A DNA stretch of 42,084 bases, from contig JAQSXU010000023.1 of NCBI GenBank assembly GCA_029256485.1, positions 1 to 42,084 on the forward strand, read 5' to 3'. Origin of the DNA: Clostridiaceae bacterium (GTDB lineage Bacteria > Bacillota_A > Clostridia > Clostridiales > Clostridiaceae). This document shows positions 16,389 through 23,231 of the stretch, piece after piece. The notes under the pieces are model-generated. The model ran no database searches and was not told the origin of the DNA. It was given only the letters and a program-made list of their open reading frames with translations. Both the position numbers and the translations under genes were made by a program. Each line of letters starts with the position of its first letter. Position 1 is the stretch's first letter.

Positions 16389-16727
16389 TTAAATTTCCTC
16401 CTTGGCTGCTTTTATGCTGATTTGATGTATATCAATTTCCTTATAAAGTTCTGATATTTCAATATGATCTATTTCTTTGTTGTTAACCTTACTTACGGTG
16501 CTTTCTACTTTTTCACGTTCTAAGCCTTGTCTCACACTATCAGCTATCTTTACGCTGCCTTTAGAGCAAGTAAATTCAGTTAGCTTATTTTGACTTAGGT
16601 AAGTTTCAAGTTCTTCTTTGGCTCCTGTTATATAAGCCTTATCATTCTTTGCAGCTTCTCTTTTCTCTAAGATTCCTGCAATTAATTGCTCTGCTCTCTC
16701 TTGACTAATTTTTTGTACCTCTGCCAT
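16389..16727 (-). CDS. Hypothetical helical protein, 112 aa
   Basis: A charged, mostly helical protein (AEQLIAGILEKREAAKNDKAYITGAKEELETYL) with a strand-like middle (FTCSKGSVKIAD) that could wrap a Gly-hinge. Small proteins of this kind precede SSB genes in many clostridial phages. The gap to the SSB gene is 2 bases, so it is co-translated with it. No known function. Confidence 0.55.
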   Translation of the reverse strand: MAEVQKISQERAEQLIAGILEKREAAKNDKAYITGAKEELETYLSQNKLTEFTCSKGSVKIADSVRQGLEREKVESTVSKVNNKEIDHIEISELYKEIDIHQISIKAAKEEI

Positions 16728-16729
16728 AA

Positions 16730-16957
16730 TTATTCTTCCTCGCTTTCATCTTCTTCAATATTTTCAACACCTTCAAACTGTATTCTTTCTGGTATTTCTT
16801 CAATTTCTATTGTGATATTTGCTAACATCTTTTTGCCTTTTGGAAGCATTTTTTTAAATAAATCTTCCACATTTTCATTGTCTACATATACATAGTAATT
16901 AGTATTATGAATCTCAACTGAATTACCACGCATAACTATTTTTTTATTATCTTCCAT
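16730..16957 (-). CDS. Small acidic protein, 75 aa
   Basis: Strand-rich protein (KKIVMRGNSVEIHNTNYYVYVDNENVEDLFKKML) with a very acidic tail (EGVENIEEDESEEE) that could mimic DNA. It sits 2 bases from the next gene. No family recognised; DNA mimicry is a guess from the tail alone. Confidence 0.55.
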   Translation of the reverse strand: MEDNKKIVMRGNSVEIHNTNYYVYVDNENVEDLFKKMLPKGKKMLANITIEIEEIPERIQFEGVENIEEDESEEE

Positions 16958-16958
16958 A

Positions 16959-17270
16959 TTATTTAGCCTCGCTTTCTTTATTTACCAAAACCCATTCAGT
17001 TACCGTAATAGTCTTTTCATAAGTCTTTTTTTGAACTTCTACAGGCTGGTCGTAATATTCATCTTCTTGACATTCTGTAAGACCTTCATCCCAAACTGTT
17101 GAGAAGAATCTTTCTCCAATCTTAGATATAGTTTGAACACTTCTTGACCATCTTCTATTGTCTCCATATGAAGACTCAACCTCATATTCAATAACTTCTC
17201 TTATTTCACTTTTAGTAAGCTTTTCGCCACTATCTATTTTCTTTAATAATTCTTCCTCATATTTATCCAT
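16959..17270 (-). CDS. Hypothetical protein, 103 aa
   Basis: A mixed protein with an N-terminal helix (EELLKKIDSGEKLTKSEIREVIEYEVESSYGDNRRWSRSVQTI) and a C-terminal strand pattern (KKTYEKTITVTEWVLV). The opening resembles short phage proteins of unknown function found in early operons of Gram-positive phages. Followed by 12 bases before the RecA-like gene. Role unknown. Confidence 0.55.
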   Translation of the reverse strand: MDKYEEELLKKIDSGEKLTKSEIREVIEYEVESSYGDNRRWSRSVQTISKIGERFFSTVWDEGLTECQEDEYYDQPVEVQKKTYEKTITVTEWVLVNKESEAK

Positions 17271-17282
17271 TTACTTTACCTC

Positions 17283-17924
17283 CTAAAACTCTTCTAATGC
17301 CTTTAGAACATCAGCCATGTTATTCTCTATCTCTAAACTTTCAAATGCTCCCATTGGACTTTTAGCAGTGCTGTTATTGCTTTGTGTTTCAAAGATATGT
17401 TTTCCAGCTATACACTTAGCAAGTAGAACTGTATTGAATTTGCTTTCTAAAACAATCTTGTCCAATTTCTTACCTGAGGTCTTAATTCTTGTCCATAAAA
17501 AGCCACTTTCATTTACCTCAGTTTGACTATGGCATATAAATATGAATGTTAAATCTTCTCTATAGGTAAGTGCATCATCAATCAAATTCCACACACATGA
17601 TGCTAAATCCATCCACTTATCATAGCCTTTATCTTTGCTTCTTCTCATTTCATCAGCCACCATTGCACCGTTAACAGTGTCCACAACAATTGTTTTAATT
17701 TTTGGTGCTTTATCATTGATATTTTTAGCTAAACTTCTTATTACTAGAGGATCATCAGTTGCGATATAATTCTTATTCTCTTTGTTATATTGTTGTTTCC
17801 AACCTTTCCAGCTAAGCCCCTTTTTATCAGCATCTATAATATAAGTTGTCTTTGGGTCTAATGTTCTAAAGCTTGTTGTCTTTCCTGCTCCGCTTTCGCC
17901 CATGATTCCTATTAACTTTGACAT
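17283..17924 (-). CDS. RecA-like ATPase, Sak4-type recombinase candidate
   Basis: A 213-residue P-loop protein: Walker A GESGAGKTT at 9-17, Walker B TIVVDTVN near 78-85, and an ICHSQTEVN segment near 150 like a sensor region. The size and spacing match phage AAA_24/Sak4-like proteins, single-strand annealing recombinases with a RecA core, often next to an SSB gene as here. It would pair homologous ssDNA ends in phage recombination. Its stop codon overlaps nothing, but the upstream 69-aa gene ends at its start (shared base 17924). Confidence 0.8.
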   Translation of the reverse strand: MSKLIGIMGESGAGKTTSFRTLDPKTTYIIDADKKGLSWKGWKQQYNKENKNYIATDDPLVIRSLAKNINDKAPKIKTIVVDTVNGAMVADEMRRSKDKGYDKWMDLASCVWNLIDDALTYREDLTFIFICHSQTEVNESGFLWTRIKTSGKKLDKIVLESKFNTVLLAKCIAGKHIFETQSNNSTAKSPMGAFESLEIENNMADVLKALEEF

Positions 17925-18133
17925 TACTTATTACCTTCTTTCATTTTCCTATATTCAGCCACTGTCATAACCATCCCTATAGGCTCATTAACTACTTGAA
18001 TTGTTCCAGGAATAAAGCTCATTGTTAGTTCAAAAGTTTCTTGTTGCTCTTCATTTAGCATTACTGGGTAAGCTATTCCATCTTTTATATAAGTCAATAT
18101 AAAATTACTTGTCTTTTCTTGCATCCTTTTCAC
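17924..18133 (-). CDS. Hypothetical protein, 69 aa
   Basis: A small strand-rich protein (TSNFILTYIKDGIAYPVMLNEEQQETFELTMSFIPG) with a basic end (KMKEGNK). The motif IKDGIAYPVMLNEEQ recurs in short phage proteins I cannot name. The gene overlaps both neighbours, so it is translated with the recombination module. Confidence 0.55.
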   Translation of the reverse strand: MKRMQEKTSNFILTYIKDGIAYPVMLNEEQQETFELTMSFIPGTIQVVNEPIGMVMTVAEYRKMKEGNK

Positions 18134-18320
18134 TCTCCTTAATTTCTAATACCTTTAGCACCTCAGAATAGTACTCAATATTCTTATGAGTCTTTTCTAA
18201 TTGCTCTCTTATATGATGTTTGCAATCTTTAGTAATTCGCTCTTTTAAACATTCCTGTAGGTCAATTAACTCTCCATTTAAATACGTTAATCTTCTTTTA
18301 GTTTCAGTAATTAAGTTCAT
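18105..18320 (-). CDS. Hypothetical coiled-coil protein, 71 aa
   Basis: Almost all helix, two charged helices around residues 5-30 and 36-65 (LNGELIDLQECLKERITK; QLEKTHKNIEYYSEVLKVLE), with a Cys-x-x-His in the turn. It overlaps the 69-aa gene by 29 bases. Possibly an oligomer-forming adaptor. No function recognised. Confidence 0.55.
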   Translation of the reverse strand: MNLITETKRRLTYLNGELIDLQECLKERITKDCKHHIREQLEKTHKNIEYYSEVLKVLEIKESEKDARKDK

Positions 18321-18328
18321 AAACTCAC

Positions 18329-18502
18329 CTACTTCTTATTAACACTTTCATAAGTTGAGCACTTCATATCGTCCTCTAAACATTCTTGCTTCTTGCCTGC
18401 ATAATCCTCGTAATATTCAAAGTCAATCATTTCTATTGACTCAGCTTGACACATTCCATCAGCATTATGAGTGCAAGTTATAGCACTACATTTAACTAAC
18501 AT
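18329..18502 (-). CDS. Small Cys-rich protein, DUF1540-like, 57 aa
   Basis: The start ATG 18502 follows GGAGG at 12 bases, a little long. The protein opens KCSAITCTHNADGMCQAESIEM, matching the C-x4-C-x-(N)-x4-C-x-A-x-x-I spacing of DUF1540 knuckles, and has two later Cys (ECLEDDMKCS) that may complete a metal site. Such proteins are widespread in clostridia and of unknown role. It lies in a run of very short early genes. Confidence 0.6.
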   Translation of the reverse strand: MLVKCSAITCTHNADGMCQAESIEMIDFEYYEDYAGKKQECLEDDMKCSTYESVNKK

Positions 18503-18561
18503 TTGACTTATGCACCTCCTGTGCTATAATCTAATTGAAATATTTCTCAAGCTATTTTGAA

Positions 18562-18729
18562 TTACTTGCCGGTGTTCTTAATAGCTTTTTGCTTGTCCAA
18601 CTCTTCCTGTAGAACCTCAGCGAATGTCCTATTATCACCACTTTCACGCTTTTTTTGAACTCTACAGGTTATCTCTTTGGCTTTTCTTCTGTCTGCTGCT
18701 ATCTTAGCGATAATATCAATATTACCCAT
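18562..18729 (-). CDS. Small basic protein, 55 aa
   Basis: ATG 18729 with GGAGG upstream; its ATG overlaps the stop codon of the preceding 36-aa gene (TAATG). The product is a single amphipathic, Lys/Arg-rich protein (KIAADRRKAKEITCRVQKKRESG) with an acidic-basic C-terminal helix (FAEVLQEELDKQKAIKN). Likely nucleic-acid or protein binding; no family recognised. Confidence 0.55.
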   Translation of the reverse strand: MGNIDIIAKIAADRRKAKEITCRVQKKRESGDNRTFAEVLQEELDKQKAIKNTGK

Positions 18730-18839
18730 TAAAACCTCCTTACAACGCTTCTAATAAACTTAGAAAACTTACTTCTACGCCTATAGGCTGGTGATACTAG
18801 ATTTACATACAAATTAATGTTGTTTGGATTATCATGCAT
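18729..18839 (-). CDS. Small basic peptide, 36 aa
   Basis: GGAGG lies 9-10 bases before ATG 18839. The peptide is MHDNPNNINLYVNLVSPAY then RRRSKFSKFIRSVVRRF, a very basic amphipathic helix likely to bind nucleic acid or membranes. It is coupled to the 55-aa gene. The basic end is reminiscent of antitermination or host-takeover peptides, but that is speculation. Confidence 0.5.
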   Translation of the reverse strand: MHDNPNNINLYVNLVSPAYRRRSKFSKFIRSVVRRF

Positions 18840-18869
18840 TGGTATTTTCCTCCTTATATTTTTTTTATA

Positions 18870-19148
18870 TTAGAATAATCCTCCTTCTACTATTAATAAG
18901 TGTGGCTTTTTACTTTCCGAAATAATGCTAAACTCTATATTTATTTGTTCTATTTGCTTGTCAGTTTTACAAAAACCTAAAAGCCTTTCTTTTGCTTGTT
19001 CTATAGGCAATTCTTTTACTTGAGCATTATCATCTGGAAATATATCGCATACTATATTTACGTAATGTTGTTTTGCTGTTTCTTCATCCTTTGCTCCAAT
19101 TAATGCATAATAGCTAAAATTAACGGTATCAAATTCAAAGAATCTCAT
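18870..19148 (-). CDS. Hypothetical protein, 92 aa
   Basis: Begins MRFFEFDTVNFSYYALIGA, then helices (DEETAKQHYVNIVCDIFPDD; IEQAKERLLGFCKTDKQIEQI), and ends in a strand (PHLLIVEGGLF). A small alpha/beta protein found in phage early regions under no settled name. It is separated from the DUF6906-like gene by one base. Unknown function. Confidence 0.55.
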   Translation of the reverse strand: MRFFEFDTVNFSYYALIGAKDEETAKQHYVNIVCDIFPDDNAQVKELPIEQAKERLLGFCKTDKQIEQINIEFSIISESKKPHLLIVEGGLF

Positions 19149-19149
19149 T

Positions 19150-19302
19150 TTATCTTTTCACCTCTTCAACTTGCTTAGTTTCCTTATTTAAAACCACTAA
19201 TTCATCTGATGTATTTTTAACCACTAGATAGCAGCTTGTCTCATAGCCTTTAGAGCTAAGAAATTTTCTTTGTTCTCTTGTAGGCTTCTTACCATTCTTC
19301 AT
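19150..19302 (-). CDS. Small protein, DUF6906-like, 50 aa
   Basis: Starts MKNGKKPTREQRKFLSSKGY and continues ETSCYLVVKNTSDELVVLNKET, which matches the pattern of a short phage family (MKNGK-PTR-Q...W/YLVVK-T-DELV) I know as DUF6906. The start ATG 19302 has GGTGG at about 4 bases, tighter than usual. The family has no known role. Confidence 0.65.
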   Translation of the reverse strand: MKNGKKPTREQRKFLSSKGYETSCYLVVKNTSDELVVLNKETKQVEEVKR

Positions 19303-19309
19303 ATTCCAC

Positions 19310-19438
19310 CTACTTTACTGCTGTTAATTTAGGTATTCTTTTTAGGTTAATTCCAAATTCATCTTCATATAAATAAAACAATTCAGTTTCCTTTACAAGC
19401 TTGTACTCTTCGCCATTAATAACGAACTTTTTTGCCAA
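19310..19438 (-). CDS. Small hypothetical protein, 42 aa
   Basis: TTG 19438 is exactly 8 bases after AAGGAG. The product is MAKKFVINGEEYKLVKETEL followed by FYLYEDEFGINLKRIPKLTAVK, strand-rich and compact. It overlaps the zinc-knuckle gene by 23 bases in another frame. No family recognised. Confidence 0.55.
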   Translation of the reverse strand: MAKKFVINGEEYKLVKETELFYLYEDEFGINLKRIPKLTAVK

Positions 19439-19586
19439 CCCTATCACTCCTTAATATTGCACTAGCCATGTTTCCATACTTCTTAAGTTCCTTCATACAC
19501 CTATGGCACACATAAGTACCATTTACATCAGTCAATCCTACTTGACAAGGGCATTGATAACATTTTGGATATTCAACTTTATTCAC
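19416..19586 (-). CDS. Small zinc-knuckle protein, 56 aa
   Basis: GTG 19586 follows AAAGGAG by 8 bases. Cys pairs YPKCYQCPC and YVCHRCMKEL (about residues 9-14 and 28-31) form a C-x2-C...C-x2-C zinc ribbon, with a basic end (RSDRVGKKVRY). Probably nucleic-acid binding. The ribosome site of this gene abuts a CTACAGG motif. Unknown role in the early operon. Confidence 0.55.
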   Translation of the reverse strand: MNKVEYPKCYQCPCQVGLTDVNGTYVCHRCMKELKKYGNMASAILRSDRVGKKVRY

Positions 19587-19612
19587 TCTACAGGCTCCTT
19601 TAATAATTGCTT

Positions 19613-20398
19613 TTAAACCATTGAATAATGTTTATTTTCAAGCCTTTTTCTTAATTTAAGATTGTAATATTTCAAAAGAGTATTCATAATTTTTACATTG
19701 AAATTACGAGTAGTTATATCGCCTTTAGCTTCACTGTGTACTCTTTGAGACGGAACACTAGATAATTGTTTTATGAATGTTTTTGCGCTGAAATTAGGTT
19801 GTCCAGAATAAATATTTAAAAAAGATGCAAGCCCACTTATTACCTGATTATTTAAAGAATATGTTTCACCATTCCAGGTATTTTTTGAAAGTATTAATGT
19901 ATCTTTTAATCCTTGGGCGCCATACTTGTCATACATTTTTTCTAAAGTATTCATAGCAGTTATTGTATTATTGCCGCTTGTTTTAGCCATTCTGAATCCT
20001 AAATCTTCAATTATAGCTTTTATATCTAACGCACGAATATCTTTTGCTTCAACACTGGCATTAAACATATCTATTTTACTTACTTTCTTTTGTTCTCCAT
20101 TTGCATTATTTAATTTTTTAAAATAGTCAGCTTCTTCTTCATAGGTTAACCCTTCATAAACTAAAGCCATTAGCCCATCCAGTCCCATAGTCTTTGCTAA
20201 AACTGTTCTATGTTGCCCATCAACGACATAGTTGAAGCCATTTCTTTTACTTACAACAATTGGAGTAAGTAAGGTTTTATCAAATTCACTTGCGTACTTC
20301 TTAACTCTAGACATTTCTAAAGGTCTTTGATATTTAGCTAATCGCAAATCCTTTACTAATAAAAATTGATAACTTGTTTTTATAGATGTTTTTTTCAT
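19613..20398 (-). CDS. ParB-fold / DGQHR-type protein (DUF6551-like)
   Basis: A 261-residue protein with the ParB/Srx-fold signature: YQRPLEMSRVKKYASEFD (residues 23-40), then VVSKRNGFNYVVDGQHRTVLA with DGQHR at 60-64. ParB-fold proteins of this kind bind nucleotides or DNA; some cleave DNA, others spread on centromere-like sites. The remainder is helical, ending in a basic tail. It lies 5 bases after a second ParB-like gene. Whether it partitions, regulates or cuts DNA cannot be read from sequence. Confidence 0.75.
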   Translation of the reverse strand: MKKTSIKTSYQFLLVKDLRLAKYQRPLEMSRVKKYASEFDKTLLTPIVVSKRNGFNYVVDGQHRTVLAKTMGLDGLMALVYEGLTYEEEADYFKKLNNANGEQKKVSKIDMFNASVEAKDIRALDIKAIIEDLGFRMAKTSGNNTITAMNTLEKMYDKYGAQGLKDTLILSKNTWNGETYSLNNQVISGLASFLNIYSGQPNFSAKTFIKQLSSVPSQRVHSEAKGDITTRNFNVKIMNTLLKYYNLKLRKRLENKHYSMV

Positions 20399-20403
20399 AA
20401 TTT

Positions 20404-21390
20404 TTACTCCTTTATAAAACTAATTATTTTTTCTAGATTTTTTACACTATCCTGCAATAATGGTTTGACTATTGTTGCATCATTAAGATAAGTTTCCATA
20501 AACAAAAATTTATTGATTTTATTATTAAATTCATTTAATATATCTTCAATTTCTGATATAATAGGGTTATAGATGTTTTCGCCTGTGTCCTGTTCTGTAG
20601 GATGCGGGCTTTTCATTTCTTCATACATCTTAGTCAACTCTTCATCTGGAAACCTTTCATTTAACTCTCTAGCCTTTTCTACAGTTAATCCAACTCTTTT
20701 TCTTGTAGCTTCACATTGCTTACAATTATTTTGGGTAGAATAAAATTCGCTTAAAGGCTTTTCTTTACCACAAATATTGCAAATTTTTGTTTCTAAATTC
20801 TTAGATCCTATAGGCTCGATTTTATGTTCTCCTCTAAGCTTTGCTGGTATTAATTCCTTATACACTGTATTAACTTTTTTCTCTCCTTTCGATAATGCTT
20901 GTTTTTGCTCTTCTGTAGCTTCACGTTCTATGAACTTAACTTTTTCAATTGTATCGTGAGATACTCCAGCAATTTTAGCTAGTTCATCACGAGATTTGTT
21001 TTTAATACTTGGTGCAGATTTCTGCACAATGTTTAAATCGTTTCTTGTTCCCTGCCTTTCCTTCGCTTTCTCCTTTATAATAGGTTCAAGTCTCAATGCG
21101 AGCTTAGCCCTTTCATAAGCTGGCAGGTTTCTTCTGCCAAATTGGTTTTTTATTATCCACTCGATAGCTTCTTGTCTATTATCAAAATTCATTTCCTTCA
21201 CACTGAACGGAATAATATTTTTAGTACATATTTCATACCTGTTATGACCATCAATGATTGTATTTTTCCATGTAATTAAACTATCTCTACAACCTTCTTC
21301 TTTTAGATTTTCTTCTAATTGCTTATACTCTTCATTTGTTAGCGGTGGTATTAAAGTTTGAAATTCTTTATCAACCTTTAGAGTTTTCAA
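20404..21390 (-). CDS. ParB-like protein with HTH and zinc ribbon
   Basis: A 328-residue protein: ParB N-domain with IIDGHNR at 45-51, an HTH near 133-152 (RDELAKIAGVSHDTIEKVKF), a CxxC...CxxC ribbon at Cys 204, 207, 223, 226 (CNICGKEKPLSEF), and a helical tail. The TTG start at 21390 has GGAGG at 7 bases. It is the second gene of the early-left operon, next to another ParB-fold gene, so a joint role in DNA segregation, silencing or early regulation is possible. No ParA ATPase gene is present. Confidence 0.75.
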   Translation of the reverse strand: MKTLKVDKEFQTLIPPLTNEEYKQLEENLKEEGCRDSLITWKNTIIDGHNRYEICTKNIIPFSVKEMNFDNRQEAIEWIIKNQFGRRNLPAYERAKLALRLEPIIKEKAKERQGTRNDLNIVQKSAPSIKNKSRDELAKIAGVSHDTIEKVKFIEREATEEQKQALSKGEKKVNTVYKELIPAKLRGEHKIEPIGSKNLETKICNICGKEKPLSEFYSTQNNCKQCEATRKRVGLTVEKARELNERFPDEELTKMYEEMKSPHPTEQDTGENIYNPIISEIEDILNEFNNKINKFLFMETYLNDATIVKPLLQDSVKNLEKIISFIKE

Positions 21391-21485
21391 TTTCTTGCCT
21401 CCTATTAGTTACTAACATCACCTTAGCCTTTAGCGGTGTATGATTTTATACTAAAGCTTGACCAATACATTTTCTTTCTGGACCA

Positions 21486-21656
21486 TTAAACCTTTAATGA
21501 AACCGCTAATTTTTGTAATGCTAAAGGATTTCTACTAGCTTGCTCCATTGCCTGTACAACTAAGCAGGAATCAATTGCACTTGATATTAAATCAAGGCTT
21601 TTTTCATCTAGTTGTTGTAGCTTGGGAATTGAGTTTAAAATTTTATCGCCTTTCAT
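21486..21656 (-). CDS. First gene of the early-left operon, 56-aa helical protein
   Basis: ATG 21656 lies 5 bases after an AAAGGAGG-type site, downstream of a good promoter (21686-21714). The product (MKGDKILNSIPKLQQLDEKS...) is all helix and ends in NPLALQKLAVSLKV. Being the first gene transcribed left from the immunity region, it may be a Cro-like accessory or an antirepressor, but it has no recognisable DNA-binding motif. Confidence 0.6.
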   Translation of the reverse strand: MKGDKILNSIPKLQQLDEKSLDLISSAIDSCLVVQAMEQASRNPLALQKLAVSLKV

Positions 21657-21685
21657 ATCGCCACCTCCTTTGTCTTGATGAATAC

Positions 21686-21714
21686 ATCTTACATCTTTAT
21701 TTTGTATGAGTCAA
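21686..21714 (-). promoter_or_regulatory. Early-left promoter
   Basis: On the minus strand, -35 TTGACT (21709-21714) and -10 TAAGAT (21686-21691) are spaced by exactly 17 bases, just upstream of the 56-aa gene. The spacer carries part of the TTGATGAATACA-type sequence seen in the repressor operator, so repression by the divergent HTH protein is likely. Confidence 0.7.
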
Positions 21715-21742
21715 TACTTTTTTTGAAAATATTTTTATTTTT

Positions 21743-21771
21743 TTGTATTGATGAATACACGCATATATGTT
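21743..21771 (+). promoter_or_regulatory. Probable promoter of the repressor gene
   Basis: -35 TTGTAT (21743-21748), 17-base spacer, -10 TATGTT (21766-21771). The operator palindrome occupies the -35 and spacer, so the repressor probably controls its own gene. Not experimentally supported. Confidence 0.45.
21744..21759. promoter_or_regulatory. Operator palindrome TGTATT-4-AATACA
   Basis: A perfect 6-bp inverted repeat with a 4-base centre lies between the divergent promoters. Partial copies of TTGATGAATACA (21675-21686) and TGTATGAGTCAATAC (21703-21717) lie beside it. This is the layout of a phage immunity operator region. Confidence 0.65.
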
Positions 21772-21798
21772 AATATATATTTATTGGAGGTGAGAACA

Positions 21799-22179
21799 AC
21801 GGAAACTTACGAGAGAATAAGACAAATAAGACAAGAAAATAACTTAAGTCAAAGCGAATTTGCTGAAAAACTTGGAGTTACAAGATCTGTTATTTCAAAT
21901 ATAGAATTGAATAAACTGGCTAAACCAGAGCAAAAGACATCCTTGATAAAATTAATAAGCAGAGAATTTAATATCAATGAAGAATGGGTACTTAATGGAA
22001 CAGGTGAAAAAGAATTATTACCTATAGATGACGAAAGACTTACAAAGGCACTTGCAGAAATTTCTCTATCAGGAAATGAAAAGCTTAAAAGTTTAGTTGA
22101 AAGAATGATTGAACTAGATGATAAATACATAGATATAATTTTGAATCTAGTAGATACCGTCCTAGAGGACAAAAAATAA
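21799..22179 (+). CDS. CI-type repressor (XRE HTH), apparent ACG start
   Basis: About 126 residues with an XRE HTH near the N-terminus (RIRQIRQENNLSQSEFAEKLGVTRSVISNIELNKLAKP) and a helical C-terminal half for oligomerisation (LKSLVERMIELDDKYIDIILNL). It faces the early-left promoter across an operator, so it is the likely lysogenic repressor. The ribosome site GGAGG (21786-21790) is 8 bases before an ACG codon where ATG would be expected; no ATG is nearby. GTG 21790 and TTG 21784 are in frame but overlap or precede the site. A bidirectional terminator follows. Confidence 0.75.
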   Translation, partial: TETYERIRQIRQENNLSQSEFAEKLGVTRSVISNIELNKLAKPEQKTSLIKLISREFNINEEWVLNGTGEKELLPIDDERLTKALAEISLSGNEKLKSLVERMIELDDKYIDIILNLVDTVLEDKK

Positions 22180-22183
22180 AAAG

Positions 22184-22208
22184 AGCAGGCACTTATTCAG
22201 TGTCTGCT
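22184..22208. terminator. Bidirectional terminator between repressor and 35-aa gene
   Basis: A 10-bp stem (AGCAGGCACT with AGTGTCTGCT, one G-T pair), 5-base loop, then TTCTTTTT on the plus strand and CTTTTTATTTTTT on the minus strand. Convergent genes share it. Confidence 0.85.
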
Positions 22209-22300
22209 TTCTTTTTCAATGCTTTTACATAACCATAAATCAAGCTCAATATTTTAGGATTGTTAATACTTTTGACCATTTCAATTATTTCTTCCTTCAT
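22193..22300 (-). CDS. Small helical protein, 35 aa
   Basis: ATG 22300 is preceded by GGGGGG at about 9 bases and by a strong promoter. The product is MKEEIIEMVKSINNPKILSL followed by IYGYVKALKKKADTE, two short helices resembling the C-terminal helical segment that follows the HTH in many clostridial phage regulators. It converges on the repressor gene and could bind it as an anti-repressor or dimerisation partner. That is inference. Its stop codon lies inside the shared terminator. Confidence 0.6.
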   Translation of the reverse strand: MKEEIIEMVKSINNPKILSLIYGYVKALKKKADTE

Positions 22301-22346
22301 TATAACATTCCCCCCGATAAATAATATCGCTCTAATCGATAAATTG

Positions 22347-22376
22347 ATTATATCACATGCGAACAGTCATTCGCAA
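22347..22376 (-). promoter_or_regulatory. Promoter with embedded operator for the 35-aa gene
   Basis: On the minus strand: -35 TTGCGA (22371-22376), 18-base spacer, -10 TATAAT (22347-22352) with an upstream TG. A perfect palindrome TGCGAA-6-TTCGCA (22358-22375) fills the spacer and overlaps the -35, so a dimeric repressor would block RNA polymerase directly. Confidence 0.7.
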
Positions 22377-22566
22377 TATGTAAATAAAATTTTACCAATA
22401 TAGAATCTAAATGCCTATTTTACTTATGTGTTTTCCTTTTCATATAAATATCATAACACACCTAAATATTCCTAACGGAGATATTTTTGCCCTTATTGCG
22501 ACAATTGTCAACATTTTCTACTTGTATTTTTATTCATTTTATCGTATTTTATAATTAAAAAAGGAG

Positions 22567-22776
22567 TTGAACGCTTTCAAGATATTATTCAAACTTAAGA
22601 AAAAGCGATTTGAGAAACGCAAAACTCAAAAATATGTTTCTAGAATATCAGGAATATCACAATCTCATATAAGCAAAATAGAAAATGAACAGGAAAGTCC
22701 AACACTAAGAACAGTGGAACAAGTTGCTAATGCCCTAAAGGTGCATCCTCTAGAGTTGCTAGAATTTGAGGACTAG
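22567..22776 (+). CDS. Small XRE HTH protein, 69 aa
   Basis: A compact HTH protein (LKKKRFEKRKTQKYVSRISGISQSHISKIENEQESPTLRTVEQVANAL) with almost nothing outside the domain. The start is uncertain: AAGGAG (22561-22566) touches the TTG at 22567 instead of standing 7-9 bases away, and no other start codon is in range. It is read in the same direction as the repressor and the third HTH gene. Possibly a Cro-like or toxin-antitoxin-type regulator. Confidence 0.7.
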   Translation: MNAFKILFKLKKKRFEKRKTQKYVSRISGISQSHISKIENEQESPTLRTVEQVANALKVHPLELLEFED

Positions 22777-22840
22777 ACTAGCTATACCTAAAATGATGAT
22801 AATATCATATTTGTAAATATCCATATGATGACTCAATTAG

Positions 22841-22870
22841 AATTATACAATAATGTGCTCCTGTATAATT
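22841..22870. promoter_or_regulatory. Operator palindrome before the third HTH gene
   Basis: AATTATACA (22841-22849) faces TGTATAATT (22862-22870), a perfect 9-bp inverted repeat with a 12-base centre, about 20 bases before the ribosome site of the 96-aa HTH gene. Likely an autoregulatory site. Confidence 0.6.
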
Positions 22871-22902
22871 AATTATATTAGAAGAAATAAGGAGCATGTA
22901 AA

Positions 22903-23193
22903 TTGTTAGGTGAAAGAATAAAATCACTCAGAAAAGACCAAGGAATTACGCAAGATCAACTTGCAGAAAAAATAAACATATCTCGTCAAAGTGTTTGGGG
23001 ATATGAGAATGATGGTGTTGAACCTAGTTTAAATGTTCTAGTTAAGATTGCAGACGTATTTAATGTAAGTTTAGACTATTTACTTGGCAGAACTGAAGAA
23101 AAGCATAATATAAACCTATTAGATGAATATACAAAAGAATTTCTACTTAAAATACATGATCTTGTAAATGATTATAAAATAATAAAGAAGTAG
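22903..23193 (+). CDS. XRE HTH regulator, 96 aa
   Basis: TTG 22903 is 8 bases after AAGGAG. The HTH fills residues 1-62 (GERIKSLRKDQGITQDQLAEKINISRQSVWGYENDGVEPS) and is followed by a short helical tail. It strongly resembles SinR/Xre-like stand-alone regulators. It has its own palindromic operator upstream and a bidirectional terminator downstream against the integrase gene. It could regulate integration or a later switch; that is inference from position. Confidence 0.8.
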   Translation: MLGERIKSLRKDQGITQDQLAEKINISRQSVWGYENDGVEPSLNVLVKIADVFNVSLDYLLGRTEEKHNINLLDEYTKEFLLKIHDLVNDYKIIKK

Positions 23194-23225
23194 TCTACAT
23201 AACTTAATATGTGAGATTACTTCTT
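23185..23225. terminator. Bidirectional terminator between the HTH gene and integrase
   Basis: AAGAAGTA (23185-23192) pairs with TACTTCTT (23218-23225) and the stem is extended by inner pairs around ACTTAA; ATTTTTTT follows. It separates the convergent regulator and integrase genes. Confidence 0.8.
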
Positions 23226-23231
23226 ATTTTT

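Noticed and set aside
21391..21485. A terminator between the 56-aa gene and the ParB-like gene
   Set aside because: The CACC/GGTG arms are too short and no T run follows on the transcribed strand.
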